Both the position numbers and the translations under genes were made by a program. A stretch of 64,000 nucleotides of DNA from Choanephora cucurbitarum (lineage: Eukaryota > Mucoromycota > Mucoromycetes > Mucorales > Choanephoraceae), in assembly GCA_025331435.1 (NCBI GenBank), contig JAIWNI010000062.1, positions 116,109-180,108 of the forward strand, given 5' to 3'. Under the pieces are notes generated by a model that saw only the letters and a program-made list of their open reading frames with translations, was not told where the DNA came from and ran no database searches. Numbering within the stretch: the stretch's first letter is position 1; each line of letters starts with the position of its first letter. Shown piece after piece: positions 22,433 to 34,085 of the stretch.

Positions 22433-24796
22433 ATGGCTACATCAACAAATTCATCGGCCACACATTCTATTGCAGAGCTTATCACTGAATTTCACAAGAC
22501 AACAGGTGATGTTCCTCCTTTACTGATAGGTGCAACAACCACATTAGTCAATGATCACATTTATCTCTTTGGCGGGAGAATTCAGTCCACACGAAAGATA
22601 TCAAATTCCCTTTACATACTCTCTCTAAAGACTCACACATGGACACTTGTTCAACCCGAAAACAAACCTGCTGGTCGCTACTTTCATTCAGCTAACGTAT
22701 ACCAGCATTTCATTGTCTTTTTCGGAGGCATGCAGATAAAGGGAAAGGGAGAAATAAGCGAACTTTTACCTTGTGATGATCTTGCATTTTTCAATATCAG
22801 AACTCTCTCTTGGGAAATACCTAACCTGTCCGATCAATCACTCCCACCACCCCGTTATGCCCATCTCTCTTGTCTGATCAAAGACCGCTTGATTATCATG
22901 GGTGGTCAAGACGCAAACAACCAATACCTTCAAGATATTCATGTATACAACATCAAGAAAAAACACTGGTCTCTTCCCTTGAGCTCTCAACAGTTTCAGT
23001 ATGGTGCTTATCGTTCAGCAGCTGTCGCAGTTACACCAATTCAGTTGACTCCGCCCTTTGCACCAACGATGGACAACCTTTCAGAGGGCTACGATGAGGC
23101 ATCCAATGCAACTACGGCTGAAGATGTCAAGGATATCACCATTCACACCTATTCTAACTTTAGTGGTGCAGAGACAACCCGTCAATTGCACACTTGGAAA
23201 TTGGATTATCAGACTGAACAGATAGAACTGCATGATCAATCAGACGGTATCAACTTGGGCCATTCATTGCCTCCTGCCTTACGATTCCCTTCTGCTTTTA
23301 TGTGCGGACAACAACTTATTCTGGCTGGACCACACCTATCAAACACAAGTCATCAATTTCAAATATGGGCATTGGACACCACTAGTTTTATCTGGACAAA
23401 GATCGAAGTGGGTCATGCACTCGCTCGTGGTTCTTGGCTTAAAGGAATGTTATATGAAGACAAGAACCGATTTGTTGTGTTTGGACATCCCAACAGAACA
23501 ATGCAGGATGATTACAGGGATCGTGTCAATTGCTATGGTTATCTAGCCAGTGTGGATATTGAAATTTTCGGCGTCTATAAGCCTCCTCAGTCTACCTTTA
23601 GTTCCTTTGGTCAGAGTCTTGGTCTGGCCTTGCTCAAAGATCCAATGATAGCTGATCTCAAGATCACTTCGATCGATAGTCAGCATGTAATGGTCAACTC
23701 AGCCGTGCTAGCTCAACGATGGCCTTCAGTGGAACCATTGCTTCAGTCTATCCTGAATCCTCCATTGGATGGTGAAGTAGAAGGGCTTGATTTCGAGAAA
23801 CGAGAGCTTTCGTTTCCTGATACCTATGTTGTTTTGGTGGCCTTTCTTCAGTTTATCTATACAGATCATCTTGTTACTGCTCAACAACATCAACCACAGA
23901 TCCTGGCTCGATTGCTTCTCATCTCTGATCTGTTTGATGTACCTCGGCTCAAGGCCTTGGCAACACATTCACTCCACCAAATGCTCAATATCCAAACAGC
24001 CACCATGATTTACGAATCAGCTTCACTTTCTAATGCCATCTCCCTACAGATACGTGCCTTACGAGTGATGATCAATGCCAAAAAGATGATGCAACGACAG
24101 AAACAGATAGAAATGCAAAATCGACAAAAGCAACAACAATTACAGCAACAACAACAACAAACTTCTTCACATCAAACCAATTCATTCGACAGACCCTTTT
24201 CTCCTCCACCTACACCTGCTTCCATTCAATCCATGATATCCTCCAATTCATCACAGACATCATCTCAATATCAAGGCTCGCGATTCTTACAGAAATACGA
24301 TCTGAGCCGTTCATCCAGTCAAGGTACTATACCTTCTCGGAGTAACGTCAACCTACCTCGAGAACATACCCGACCCAGTACACCCAGTGGTTTCCCATTC
24401 TCTCTCAGTGCGTCTCCTACCACCTCCTCTAACGGACAACAGGAACTGACTTCTCAACGATCCATGTCAAGTGATGCAAGTTCAATACAGAGCTCACAGA
24501 CACAAGTGAGTAGTAGTGGTAGTAGCGGTGCCCAAAGTGGTAAATCAATCAAATTACCCAATTTCCGTCTACGCCAAGGCTCGGCGCTACCAAACACATA
24601 TGGAGGTGATACAGACATGTCAATGTCTCCTTCTGCTTCTTCTAAACTTTTGACGACAGCTAAATCAACTGGTTCCTTCTGGCGAGGTACTATTGGGTCT
24701 GCAGGACAGCAACCCTCTAAAAAGAAACAAGCTCTGTCTGACAACGGCAAACATTCAAAGACTGAAGGAAGATTACATTTCATGAACTACTCTTAG
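22433..24796 (+). CDS. Kelch-repeat and BTB-domain protein (Ral2-like architecture)
   Basis: Intronless, 787 residues from the ATG at 22433. Residues about 30-330 hold Kelch-type beta-propeller repeats: HIYLFGGRI, WTLVQPENKPAGRYFHSANV, HFIVFFGGM, RYAHLSCLIKDRLIIMGG and FVVFGHP. A BTB/POZ-like domain follows at about 395-510 (ADLKITSIDSQHVMVNSAVL ... FLQFIYTDHL ... LARLLLISDLFDVPRLKALA). The last 240 residues are Gln/Ser-rich and disordered. The order Kelch then BTB with a Ser-rich tail resembles Ral2-type proteins that support Ras signalling in fission yeast, but generic cullin-3 adaptor function is equally possible. I am sure of the domains, not of the pathway. Confidence 0.8.
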   Translation: MATSTNSSATHSIAELITEFHKTTGDVPPLLIGATTTLVNDHIYLFGGRIQSTRKISNSLYILSLKTHTWTLVQPENKPAGRYFHSANVYQHFIVFFGGMQIKGKGEISELLPCDDLAFFNIRTLSWEIPNLSDQSLPPPRYAHLSCLIKDRLIIMGGQDANNQYLQDIHVYNIKKKHWSLPLSSQQFQYGAYRSAAVAVTPIQLTPPFAPTMDNLSEGYDEASNATTAEDVKDITIHTYSNFSGAETTRQLHTWKLDYQTEQIELHDQSDGINLGHSLPPALRFPSAFMCGQQLILAGPHLSNTSHQFQIWALDTTSFIWTKIEVGHALARGSWLKGMLYEDKNRFVVFGHPNRTMQDDYRDRVNCYGYLASVDIEIFGVYKPPQSTFSSFGQSLGLALLKDPMIADLKITSIDSQHVMVNSAVLAQRWPSVEPLLQSILNPPLDGEVEGLDFEKRELSFPDTYVVLVAFLQFIYTDHLVTAQQHQPQILARLLLISDLFDVPRLKALATHSLHQMLNIQTATMIYESASLSNAISLQIRALRVMINAKKMMQRQKQIEMQNRQKQQQLQQQQQQTSSHQTNSFDRPFSPPPTPASIQSMISSNSSQTSSQYQGSRFLQKYDLSRSSSQGTIPSRSNVNLPREHTRPSTPSGFPFSLSASPTTSSNGQQELTSQRSMSSDASSIQSSQTQVSSSGSSGAQSGKSIKLPNFRLRQGSALPNTYGGDTDMSMSPSASSKLLTTAKSTGSFWRGTIGSAGQQPSKKKQALSDNGKHSKTEGRLHFMNYS

Positions 24797-25470
24797 ACTT
24801 TATTAATTATATCTATCTTCACTAATAATAACCTGTTACACTTTATTAAAAAACAAATATATCTATACACGCACATATTTAACAACTTTATTAGTCATTG
24901 ATTAGTTATAAATTGGCTGATTAAGGAAGAGCTAGAAAAAAAAAGAGAGAAAGGAGAGGGATAGAGATCCTTATGCATTGTACCTATGTGTTACATCTTA
25001 CAAAAAGTTTAAATAGATGCACATTCGCACGTTGTTGGATCATATATAAAGAAAATGAAGAAAATAGGGTTATATGCATGGTATATATGCCTATATACCC
25101 GCAAGTGCACATCGGAAAAGGGTAAACTTATGTTAATATGATCGGTACAAAATAGATTGTCCTATGTTACAACTGCATTGCCATTTTTAGTACGAGGTTT
25201 ATTCTCGTCAAGACTCAGTTGTAACTTACTTGCTTGAAAGATTCTTATTCTCATTAGAAATGAAGGAAACATAGGTTTTGGATAGCATCCAAAAGAAACA
25301 GGCTTTGCCTCTTTCTCTCTGACCAAGTTCAACTATCTAACCCTACATGTATAGCCAAATACTTTATGTTTACTTGAAGAAGAGAAGCAAAGAAAAATCA
25401 TGCTCCACTTTAGAATTCCAATCTTACATTCTATCCCACTTCCTTATATGTTAGCACGAATGATTTTCTT
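24797..25470. other. Intergenic between convergent genes
   Basis: AT-rich, with no coding frame or structured RNA that I can support. Confidence 0.6.
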
Positions 25471-26167
25471 TTATTGTTGCTTGACAATCTTGATTTGAAA
25501 AGTACCTGAAGAGAAAGGGATACAAATCATGATGAGCCTAAATCCTTTCTGCTTCTTATGAACAACTTACATTGGGGAAGGTTAGATGTTTCAGCAACGA
25601 CAACTGTAGGCACACCAAGACTAGCAAGGGCCCCTCGAATGATACCACAAGGAAACCAAACGTACTATCGAAATCATCCTTAGCGTCTTTTTTCTTGCTT
25701 CCAAACCATCTGTCCACTTACTGGCATTGCCTTTTTAGCAGAATCAGCACCACCCACATCAGTAGACATTCGCATAAACCATCGAAATCCATTATCCTGT
25801 AATACATAAACACCCTATTTGCATTGCATAAGTCAAAAGTCGTAAATCCACCTCTATTCTATCTTACGCGATGGTTTGTCTTTAGGTTATCGATTTGTTT
25901 CTTAAACATGATAGTCCAGAGATCTTTACAGATGAACTTGACTACATCGAGGGTATCTACAAACCGAGGTCTATCTTTGGTGAATCGCTCTACTAGACGC
26001 TGGCCTACTGCATAACCTAATGTCTCAAGCTTATAAAAGACAGCATCACTGTCGCCGTCTGTTTCTGCTACTGTAGTTCGGCAGATGGTGTCGACCATTT
26101 CGATCAAAAACAGATCCATGCATGTCTCACTCACAAGACGTGTGGAAAGCGAATCGTCATCACTCAT
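25471..26167 (-). CDS. TRS33: TRAPP complex subunit Trs33 / TRAPPC6
   Basis: Exons 26167-25868, 25814-25722, 25664-25571 and 25505-25471 give 173 residues. Diagnostic segments are FYKLETLGYAVGQRLVERFT, VVKFICKDLWTIMFKKQIDN, GVYVLQDNGFRWFMRMS and FPCGIIRGALASLGVPTVVV, ending TFQIKIVKQQ. This is the longin-like Bet3/Trs33 fold with the conserved 'RGAL..LG' helix. Trs33 sits in all TRAPP complexes, which act as exchange factors for Ypt1/Rab1 and Ypt31/32 on ER-Golgi membranes. The small first-intron junction (NHR|GVYV) was placed by protein continuity. The gene is divergent from a YIP-family gene 103 bp away. Confidence 0.95.
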
Positions 26168-26270
26168 TGTATTAAATAAAATGAACAAAATTAAACAAGA
26201 GAGAAACCTTATTTAAAGCATTCTTCTCTCTTTTTTTTTTCTCCCTCTCTCTGCTTATTTTTTTTCCAAG
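26168..26270. promoter_or_regulatory. Short shared promoter between TRS33 and the YIPF6-like gene
   Basis: Only 103 bp separate the two start codons. The region is rich in T/C tracts on one strand, as in fungal bidirectional promoters. No specific factor site is recognised. Confidence 0.5.
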
Positions 26271-27287
26271 ATGCATAATAATGAGCTCTATGAGAATCCT
26301 TTTGATTCAGCGGAAACCTCGATTGAACCAGACATTGATCTGACAGGTCAATCAACAACTACACCTAAGCCCTTAGCTACAGGCAATATCACTCATACCC
26401 TATCACCACCACCAACAACAACAACAGTACCACAGACATCCACTTACGCGGGTGAAGATACTTTGGATGAACCAGTGACAACCACTATTGTATAGCAATA
26501 GTTTAGGAGCCTCTACAGCATTGAACTCATCTTTTTCTTTTCTTGTTGTTAGATGCGTGATTTAAAAAAGGTTGGCAGTAAATTATTACAGGTACTTCAG
26601 CCTAACGGAGATCGTACGGTTTTGAGAGATTGTAAGCACGGAAAGAAAGAACATCAGAATCGATATTAATTCACTTCAAAGGGGATTTGTGGGGACCTCT
26701 TTTGCTATGTTTAACATTGGCTATGTGAGTTTATTGTATATTATCTCAAGAGCCAAACTTATGACGATTCCCCATTAGTATCTTGAGTTTAAGAGCGCCC
26801 GATCAACAGGCTGTGCCTATCTTTACTGGCATCTTTGTGATTGTCTGGGTAGGCGCTGCTATCGTGACATTAAATGCTAAACTGTTGGGCGGTGCAGTCA
26901 GCTTCTTTCAGACAGTCTGTGTGGTTGGCTATTGTTTATTTCCTATTGTTGTGTCAGCCGTTGTGGCTACATTGGTTGATTTGATTTGGGTTCGATTGCC
27001 TATGAGTCTGCTTTCTTTTGCCTGGACTACTTTTGGTATTTATATTCGTGTTGCTCTAGAGAAGAATGAACTCATCTTTAACTCCCTTCCTCTGTTTTCC
27101 TTATTTCAGCTTCTGTAGGATTTCTATCTGAATCTCATATCCATCTACAAAACCGTCGTGCATTAGCTGTAAGCATACACTACCTAGTTTGATTTTTCTT
27201 TTGTGAATTGATTTTGAATATGGCATATAGGTTTATCCCCTCTTTTTGTTTTATTTCGTTATCACTTGGTTTGTCTTGATATCTTAG
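26271..27287 (+). CDS. YIP4: YIP1-family membrane protein, YIPF6/Yip4 type
   Basis: Six exons: 26271-26489, 26553-26631, 26682-26724, 26779-27035, 27110-27168, 27231-27287, giving 237 residues. The N-terminal 80 residues are a cytosolic, acidic and Thr/Pro-rich tail. The family core begins at DWDLWGPLLLCLTLAI, then FIVIVW-type and LNAKLLGGAVSFFQTVCVVG segments, and ends with RRALAVYPLFLFYFVITWFV. These are the five-helix YIP1 domain signatures; the 'FFQ..CV.GYC' and 'RRALAVYP.FLFYFVI' wording is that of YIPF6/Yip4. YIP proteins bind Rab GTPases at the Golgi. The neighbouring TRS33 gene (Rab exchange factor) works in the same transport step. Confidence 0.9.
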
Positions 27288-27348
27288 AATAAAATCTTAC
27301 AAAAGAAGGACAAGATCCTTTCTCTATATATACAACAAGCTTCTTTTG

Positions 27349-29204
27349 TTAAAGCTTTCTACCAGGCATCATACTAGAGGGCAATTTTTCAGGTAACTGC
27401 GCGCCCAATTGAACTGCCTTGATCAGATGCATAGCTACACCAAATTGATCGGCATCCAAATAACCATCACTATCCCAATCGGATAAGCGCCAGATATCAG
27501 CCAACCGGCCGTTATCCAAACCACTTTCTTCCAACACAGGCTTCACATTAGCTCCAGAAACTTTACCATCACGAGGATGTAAGCTCTGGAAGGTAGGCAT
27601 ATAGCTATTTTTGTCTAAGTTGTTGAATTCCCAGAAGGAAGCTGGGAGTTGACCATGAACAACCTCTTCCATGTTGGCCTCTGGCATGTCAAATGGATTC
27701 AACTGAGATTTCTCTAATTCAGGATTGCCTGTGGGGAAACGAGACATGATCTTGGGGAAGTCGACTGCAAGTGCTTCATCTACCCGCTGAATTAAATCTT
27801 CCTTGAGCGACTTGAACTTATCCATATCGTACATAGCAAGATTCTGTTTGAATTTGTCAGGGTTAGGGAAATCACCTGCAGGCAAATGGTATTTGTTTTG
27901 AATCTTGATGAATTCTTGATCCAATCGGTTCAACAGAGCCTCTTGCTTCTTCTTTTTACCAAACATAGAAGGCATCTCTTTCTTGAGGTGACTGATGATT
28001 AATGCGTGTACCTAATTTACAATGTTAATCTCTCTTCCATCTATCCGAATCATCTGTCTTCTCTTACTCTAGCTAATCGAGCTCGCTTAACAATCTCGTT
28101 CACTTTTCGAATGGCTGCATTTCTTCTTAATTCTTTCAGATCCATTAATAAATCCTTAGATTCAGCTTCAATCAATTCTCGACAATCTTCAAAACTGTTG
28201 GGTGGTTTTTCGGTCCAGAATGAACTTATGTAGACACGCATGACTTCAGGTGTCTGAACTACTTTACCAAGAGACCACATCATGGCACCATAAACACGCA
28301 TCAGTTGTTGCTGACTGACCATATCTGACTTGTTCAACACCACACGTACTTTTTCCTCCTGTCCTCTTAGACTATGAATGGCCATCTTGAATTCATTGGA
28401 TATATCCAATTTGTAAGAATCAAACATCAGCAAAATCAAATCAGCTCGTTGAGCAAACCATTCAGTAACTTGAGTGAAATCATAACCACGTTCAATTCGT
28501 TGCTTGTCGCCTGCTAAAATACCAGGTGTATCAATAATGGTCATATTTTCTAATACAGGTGAAGGTGTTTCCGAGACCTTTATTTTTAGAACACAATGAG
28601 CACATAGAAAAACATATAGCACTATGAGCTTGACTTACTTGGAATCGAGATAAAAAGGCTTGACCGAAATGGTTTAAACCACGGAAGGGTAATTCTTGAT
28701 TAACAGCGGCTGCATTACCGGGAATCACACGATCTTCTTTACCGTTCATGACAGCCAAAAAGCGATCAGTGGTTGGCTCAACACCAATATGCTCACCTGG
28801 ATACTTTTTGTCTAACAAGTATCGAATGAAAGTGGTTTTACCCTAAGTATAAAATAATGAGTTATACTTTATGGAATTCAATCATCACGATTTTCCTTAC
28901 AGTGGAATATTGACCAATTAACAAGACCATTGGCTTGGCTTCAATATCAGAATCTGTCAAAGGAGCAGAATGAAAACCTGTTTTTACAAAAGAGGTTGAG
29001 TGATACAGACACACATACGCACAGATAGATGACATTTGAACCTTCAAAATTATAAGTGACTTCCAAGGGTTTAATTTTTGATCGATAAACTCTCTTGATA
29101 TCTTCAATAATCATAGCGTATTCATCTTCATTCCAACTAGCACTAGAGCCTTTCTGGCTTGGACTTTTCATCGATTTCTCTTTCCTGATGCTGTTCTTAA
29201 ACAT
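27349..29204 (-). CDS. EHD-type dynamin-like membrane-remodelling ATPase
   Basis: Exons 29204-29042, 28977-28901, 28842-28639, 28577-28068 and 28011-27349 give 538 residues. The P-loop is rebuilt across an intron as GQYSTGKT at residues 76-83. Further nucleotide motifs are IIDTPGILAG and VVLNKSDMV. A helical domain and the KPPN-type loop (TEKPPNSFED) follow. The last 90 residues form an EH domain with an EF-hand loop (LSDWDSDGYLDADQFGVAMH), which binds NPF motifs. EHD proteins form rings on endosomal and endocytic membranes and drive tubulation and recycling. The 5' junction uses a weak donor (GTTCAA). The stop is 61 bp from that of the convergent YIPF6-like gene. Confidence 0.95.
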
Positions 29205-29585
29205 TGTGTTTGTATTTCAGAAAGGAAGAAAAAAGAGAGAAAAAGAGAAAGAAAGAAGAAATCAGTTTTTTCTTTAATAAAAAAAGTTAAACATCAACTA
29301 CTTTAGCATGACGTTGAATCTGGGTAGAAATTGAGAAACAAAATGAGATAGGAACGATATTCGGACTAATACTTTTCCGAGTATAATGAAATGGTGCATT
29401 GTCCTACAAACCGCTTCACAAGGAGAGAAGTGAAAGAGGAAGGGGAAAGGAGAAGATGGTAAATTTAGCTTTGTGTTACTTTATGCTCTCATAACCTATT
29501 TTACTCTTTAAAACAATGCGCGTATGATCGCGTACTACCCAAAAAAAAACCAGAAACATTGATTTTTCTAGCCATTTTTTTTATC
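29205..29585. promoter_or_regulatory. Divergent promoter region between EHD and kinesin genes
   Basis: A 381 bp gap between two divergent start codons. Purine/pyrimidine-biased tracts near both ends; no recognised factor site. Confidence 0.4.
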
Positions 29586-32500
29586 ATGTCCAAGTAAGTA
29601 TCAAACAGTAAAAAGTTGTCTTGAATTACTACTGAAATAAACAGCAGTCAAGAACCTCGTACACCCACCAGAGGCGCACCACAGCGTCATCGATCAAGAA
29701 CAGGAAGCACAACACCTCGTTCAACAATTCGAATCTCGAGTCATTCTAAACCTCATTTCAAACCCCCAAGAGCACCTGATTTTAGTTCACTTCAATCTAC
29801 TAATGGAAACTTCTTTGCATATAATCCGGAGAAAGAACCCATCAAGGTAACTCAACTGGCTTGTTCACAGAACACTCTCCTAAAGTAACTAATTCTTCCG
29901 TATACAGTCCTATTTAAGAATTCGACCAAGATCTCAACTTCATGAAAGCGATGAATCGATGGAGCCTTATCTAGAGATCTTGGATGATCTAGAGATTGCC
30001 ATGACACCACCTGAAGTAAAATCATATATGTTTATGCAATGAACAGTACACAATATACTCAAGAGCACAATAGGATTCCAATGCATATCGTACAAGAAAT
30101 AGAGCAGCGGAAAGATACAAATTCACTCAAGTGTTCACTGAATCCGTCTCTCAAGAACACTTTTTCAACAAGACAACCTTACCTTTAATCCATGATGTCC
30201 TTAACGGTCAAAACGCTTTGATCTTTGCTTATGGAGTCACGAATTCAGGCAAGACGTATTCTATCATGGGTACGCAGGATCATCCTGGCCTTTTGCCTCG
30301 AGCACTTGATGTCTTGTTCAATAGTATTGACAGCTACAAAAGTGAAGCTAAAGTTAAGCCTTGTATGCATAGCTTAGTTCAAACATACACATCCCCTGCA
30401 GAAGAAAATAGAGATGGTCTCAAGCGATGGACTCTTGAATTACCTATACACCGAGATAAGACCACGTTAGCTATTGATCCTCAATTCGAATACGGCATTT
30501 GGGTCTCATTTGCAGAGATCTATACTGAAAAGATCTATGATCTCTTGGTCTCACCCGATCGATTAGTCAGACGAAAGCCCTTATCACTCAAATACGAATA
30601 CAGCAGTGGTCATAAATATATTGCAGGCCTAAAGGAAGTCAAAGTGAAGACAATCGAGGAAGCCTATGCTGTCATGTTAGAAGGTCAGCGGAATCGAGCT
30701 CAGTATTCAACATTGACAAACTACAGAAGCAGTCGAAGCCATAGCATCTTTACTGTTCGTATTGTTCGTGTGCCTATTGATGACAACAACTATGTGATTG
30801 AGGATCCTATGTATGCTACTGTCTCTAAACTGTCTATTGTCGATCTGGCTGGTTCAGAACGATATCGAAACACATTAAGCTCAGGACAACGGTTGAAGGA
30901 GGCAGGAAACATCAATAAATCTTTGATGGTCTTAGGCCAATGTATGGAGACCTTACGTTTAAATCAGTTGAAATCGTCCATTGGCAAAGTATGTGCAGAA
31001 ATAAGGATGCTTTTGACTAAAGCTGATTAATCTGTTGAATAGAAAGGAACCATGGTACCTTATCGACATAGCAAGCTGACTGAACTATTCAAAAGTTCCT
31101 TTGAAGGAGATGGAAAAGCAGTAATGGTAGTCAATGTCAATCCATTTGACACAGGCTTTGATGAAAACAGCCATGTGATGAAGTTTGCAGCAGTGGCTAA
31201 AGATGTAGCTACATGGCGCAAGACTCACCCTAAATTGGAATTGAAGGACATTTCAGCATTTGGTATTTGAATGTGTATTTATTTAAGCATGTTTTAAGCT
31301 AACGTGTATCGTATACATATGTAGTAAATAAGCGGTTGAGAGTTAATAGTCAAGAAAAAAAGATATACAGTGGCATGGACTCAATTATGAAAGAACAAGA
31401 CGAAGAGGAGAAAGCAGAGGATGAATCAGATGAATCAGATGAAGAAGAGGAAGATCCGTTTGTAGACAATTTGATTTCGCAGTTGGACGATTTACGTAAC
31501 AAATGGTTGGAAGCAGAGACGAGATGCAGTATGATGGAATCTGACATTCGTCAGCAGGTTACCAAAGAAGCAGAAATCGAATTGAAGAAAATGGAATCAT
31601 TTTATCTTCAGTCTCTAAAACAATACAATCAAGACAATGAGGATCAAATCAATGGACGTCTCATTGAAGAAGGCGATGAAGGTAACTACAAGAGTTCATA
31701 CAGAAGAAAAAAAAAAGGAAGACAGAGGATGCAATATTCACTTTTGTTCTTCTTGTCAGATTTCGTAAGACTAAAAATGAAACAAGAAACAATCAATCAA
31801 GAAATCCATAGACTACAGACACACTTGGATCAACATGAAACCACAAAAAATCAATTATTAGAAAAGGTAAAAAACCTTACAAAATCTTTGTGTCTCGTCT
31901 AAACAGAAAAAAAAATAGATTAATGAACTCGAAAAAGACAAAAAGAAGCAACATGAACAAATCAAGCAACTCTGTAACACAGTTAAAGAACGGGAATCTA
32001 CTATCCAATCAATTCAGACTTCACAGCCCATAACCACTCATCCTTCTGCAGACCAAAAAAATACAGAGAAAGAAAGTACAGAGAAAGAAAGTACAGAGAA
32101 AGAAAGCACTCAGAAAGAACCAACAGAGCCTAAAGAACAAGAGGATCAGTTCTCCAAATTTCTCGATTTAAGAAAAAGACTTCGTCGTAGCTTATTTCGA
32201 GGAGAAGAGGTAAAAAAAAAAGAAGCTGATCATAGAGAAAAACGAAGACATTAACACATTGTCTTTTTTCTTTTAGTATTCTCCTGATGCAGATGTGATC
32301 ATGGCTCAAGTGGAACAATTTAAAGGGGTGACATTTGAACTTGTCAAACAGACAAGTATGGGCAAATTGATGAAACTGATTACAGAACGGACGTTTAAAC
32401 AAGATCCTTATCATATTCAGCAAAGATCCAAAGATCTTCTGAAGCGGTATGCCAAACTCTCTATTCCTGTCCTGGCGCCTACGCCTCAAACGACTGGCAG

Positions 32501-32732
32501 AGGTTCAATGGTTGTCTTGAGTGTAAATGCAGGTCATGAAGAAGAGTTAATCATGGAAATGCGAGGTGCTCTCTCGAGTCTACAAGAAGAGAACACCAAG
32601 CTAAAACAAAGACTCAAGAGTATGCAAGAAGGATTTAGAAGACTAAAAGAAGCGATTGAACAACCTGCTCAACAAGATTTAGAGAGCATCTTATCTTCGC
32701 AACCAAACGAGATGGACCCTATGTCTGAATAA
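29586..32732 (+). CDS. Kinesin-6 (KIF20/MKLP-like) motor protein
   Basis: Nine exons (29586-29593, 29645-29846, 29908-30015, 30074-30988, 31043-31262, 31325-31681, 31760-31866, 31919-32209, 32277-32732) encode 887 residues in one continuous frame. Motor motifs: P-loop AYGVTNSGKTYSIMG at about 158, switch I SSRSHSIFT and switch II LSIVDLAGSER at about 361, then NKSLMVLGQCMETLR and PYRHSKLTELF. The P-loop wording and the long insert before switch I are typical of kinesin-6. After the motor comes an acidic stretch and coiled coil (residues about 440-700), a tandem EKEST repeat and a C-terminal helical region. Kinesin-6 motors bundle midzone microtubules and support cytokinesis. The first exon holds only 8 coding bases. 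Confidence 0.92.
32067..32111 (+). repeat. 15-bp tandem repeat in the kinesin tail
   Basis: Three near-identical 15-bp units encode EKEST EKEST EKEST inside the coiled-coil tail. In-frame unit length preserves reading. Confidence 0.8.
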
Positions 32733-34085
32733 ATCCGTTCTCTGAAAAATAGATTTATGCAGTGGTTTATATGCAGACATGTAATTCTTTTCTTTCTTTG
32801 GAACTTTATCTCTGTACGACATGTAACTTCCATTCTTTAATGCTAGTTATAAACAAATAGTGTCTCAAGAAGAACAAGAAGAGAATGCCTACAGAATAAG
32901 CTCATTTCCTTTCTTTACTAAAAAAAAAAGGACCGAAACAATTTGATGTCTGTCAATGTGAGTGTGTTTAAAAGAAGGACTTTTTTTTGTCTGACAAAAA
33001 AAAAGCTGAGAAACACCAAACCTAAGAGGTACAAAACTTTGATCCAGATGATAGGGTTACACTGGTTTTTTTTCCTTTATTTCCCAAAAAAAAAACACTC
33101 TTCCTCTTTTCTCTCTTTCTTCTTTTATTTCTTCTAAAATGCTTCAACATTATTTTCATACAAAAAATGATTATATGTTGATACAAGATCAGCGGTTTCA
33201 TTCGAATGAAGAAAGGACAGAAAAGATAGACAGATCTTTGTATAAACGAATCAGTTGTTGCCTTAAAATCAAGTACGACAAGCGAGATGATAAAAGAGAG
33301 AAGAGAGCACAAGATGGCAAGACAAACCCTATGGAATAAGTCCTCTCTTCCCTCTCGTTATTTATATCCTTTCCCCTCTTCTTTTTTATATACAATCTAC
33401 AATGTGATGAACATATTATTCCAATGACTTGTTGTAAATATCTTTATGTCAGAATAAAAAAAAAGTTTAAGCTATATCTCTAGAGATCTAAAGAGCAGCA
33501 TTCTGATACAAAACATTACTTGAAAATGAGAAGCGGAACCAAAAGCAAAGATAGACACATTAGCAAGACTGAATTGAAACAGAGCTTACATGTTAAAATA
33601 GCCTTTCATCGCTTTAATCAAGATACTCTTTTCTAGTCTTACATATCAACAGAGCAGCTATGGCAGACATAATTCACTTAAGCTCTCCTAAAGTCAAAGC
33701 TATGTCAATAATTTCTATTATAAGTTTGTTGTTGTTCTTTCGGGTGAAGGAAAATCTTGTGTTAAGGTTTCGACTTAGCATGACGGTTTACCGGTATTGA
33801 TTAGCTAAAAGCAAAAAAAAAAAAAGCACTATATGCATAATTCTCTTTCATATACTAACGAGATAAACATACTTCTTTATGTTCTACATAACTGTCATTC
33901 TATGTCAAAGGAAAACTCAGCAGCCAGTTGTCCTTATGCAATCGGATCGATTCATCTATAGTCAAGTAACAAAATAACCTTTCAAGAAAAAAAAATTGAA
34001 CCGGAGTCTTAAAAAGACAACAATAAAACAGACGCTCACCTCAACGTCAGGATGCATTGTTTCTCTCTTTTTCTTTATTTTAACA
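32733..34085. other. Intergenic, no gene supported
   Basis: AT-rich with homopolymers. A frame at 33139-33339 is open for 66 codons but basic and low-complexity with no domain, so not called. Confidence 0.55.
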
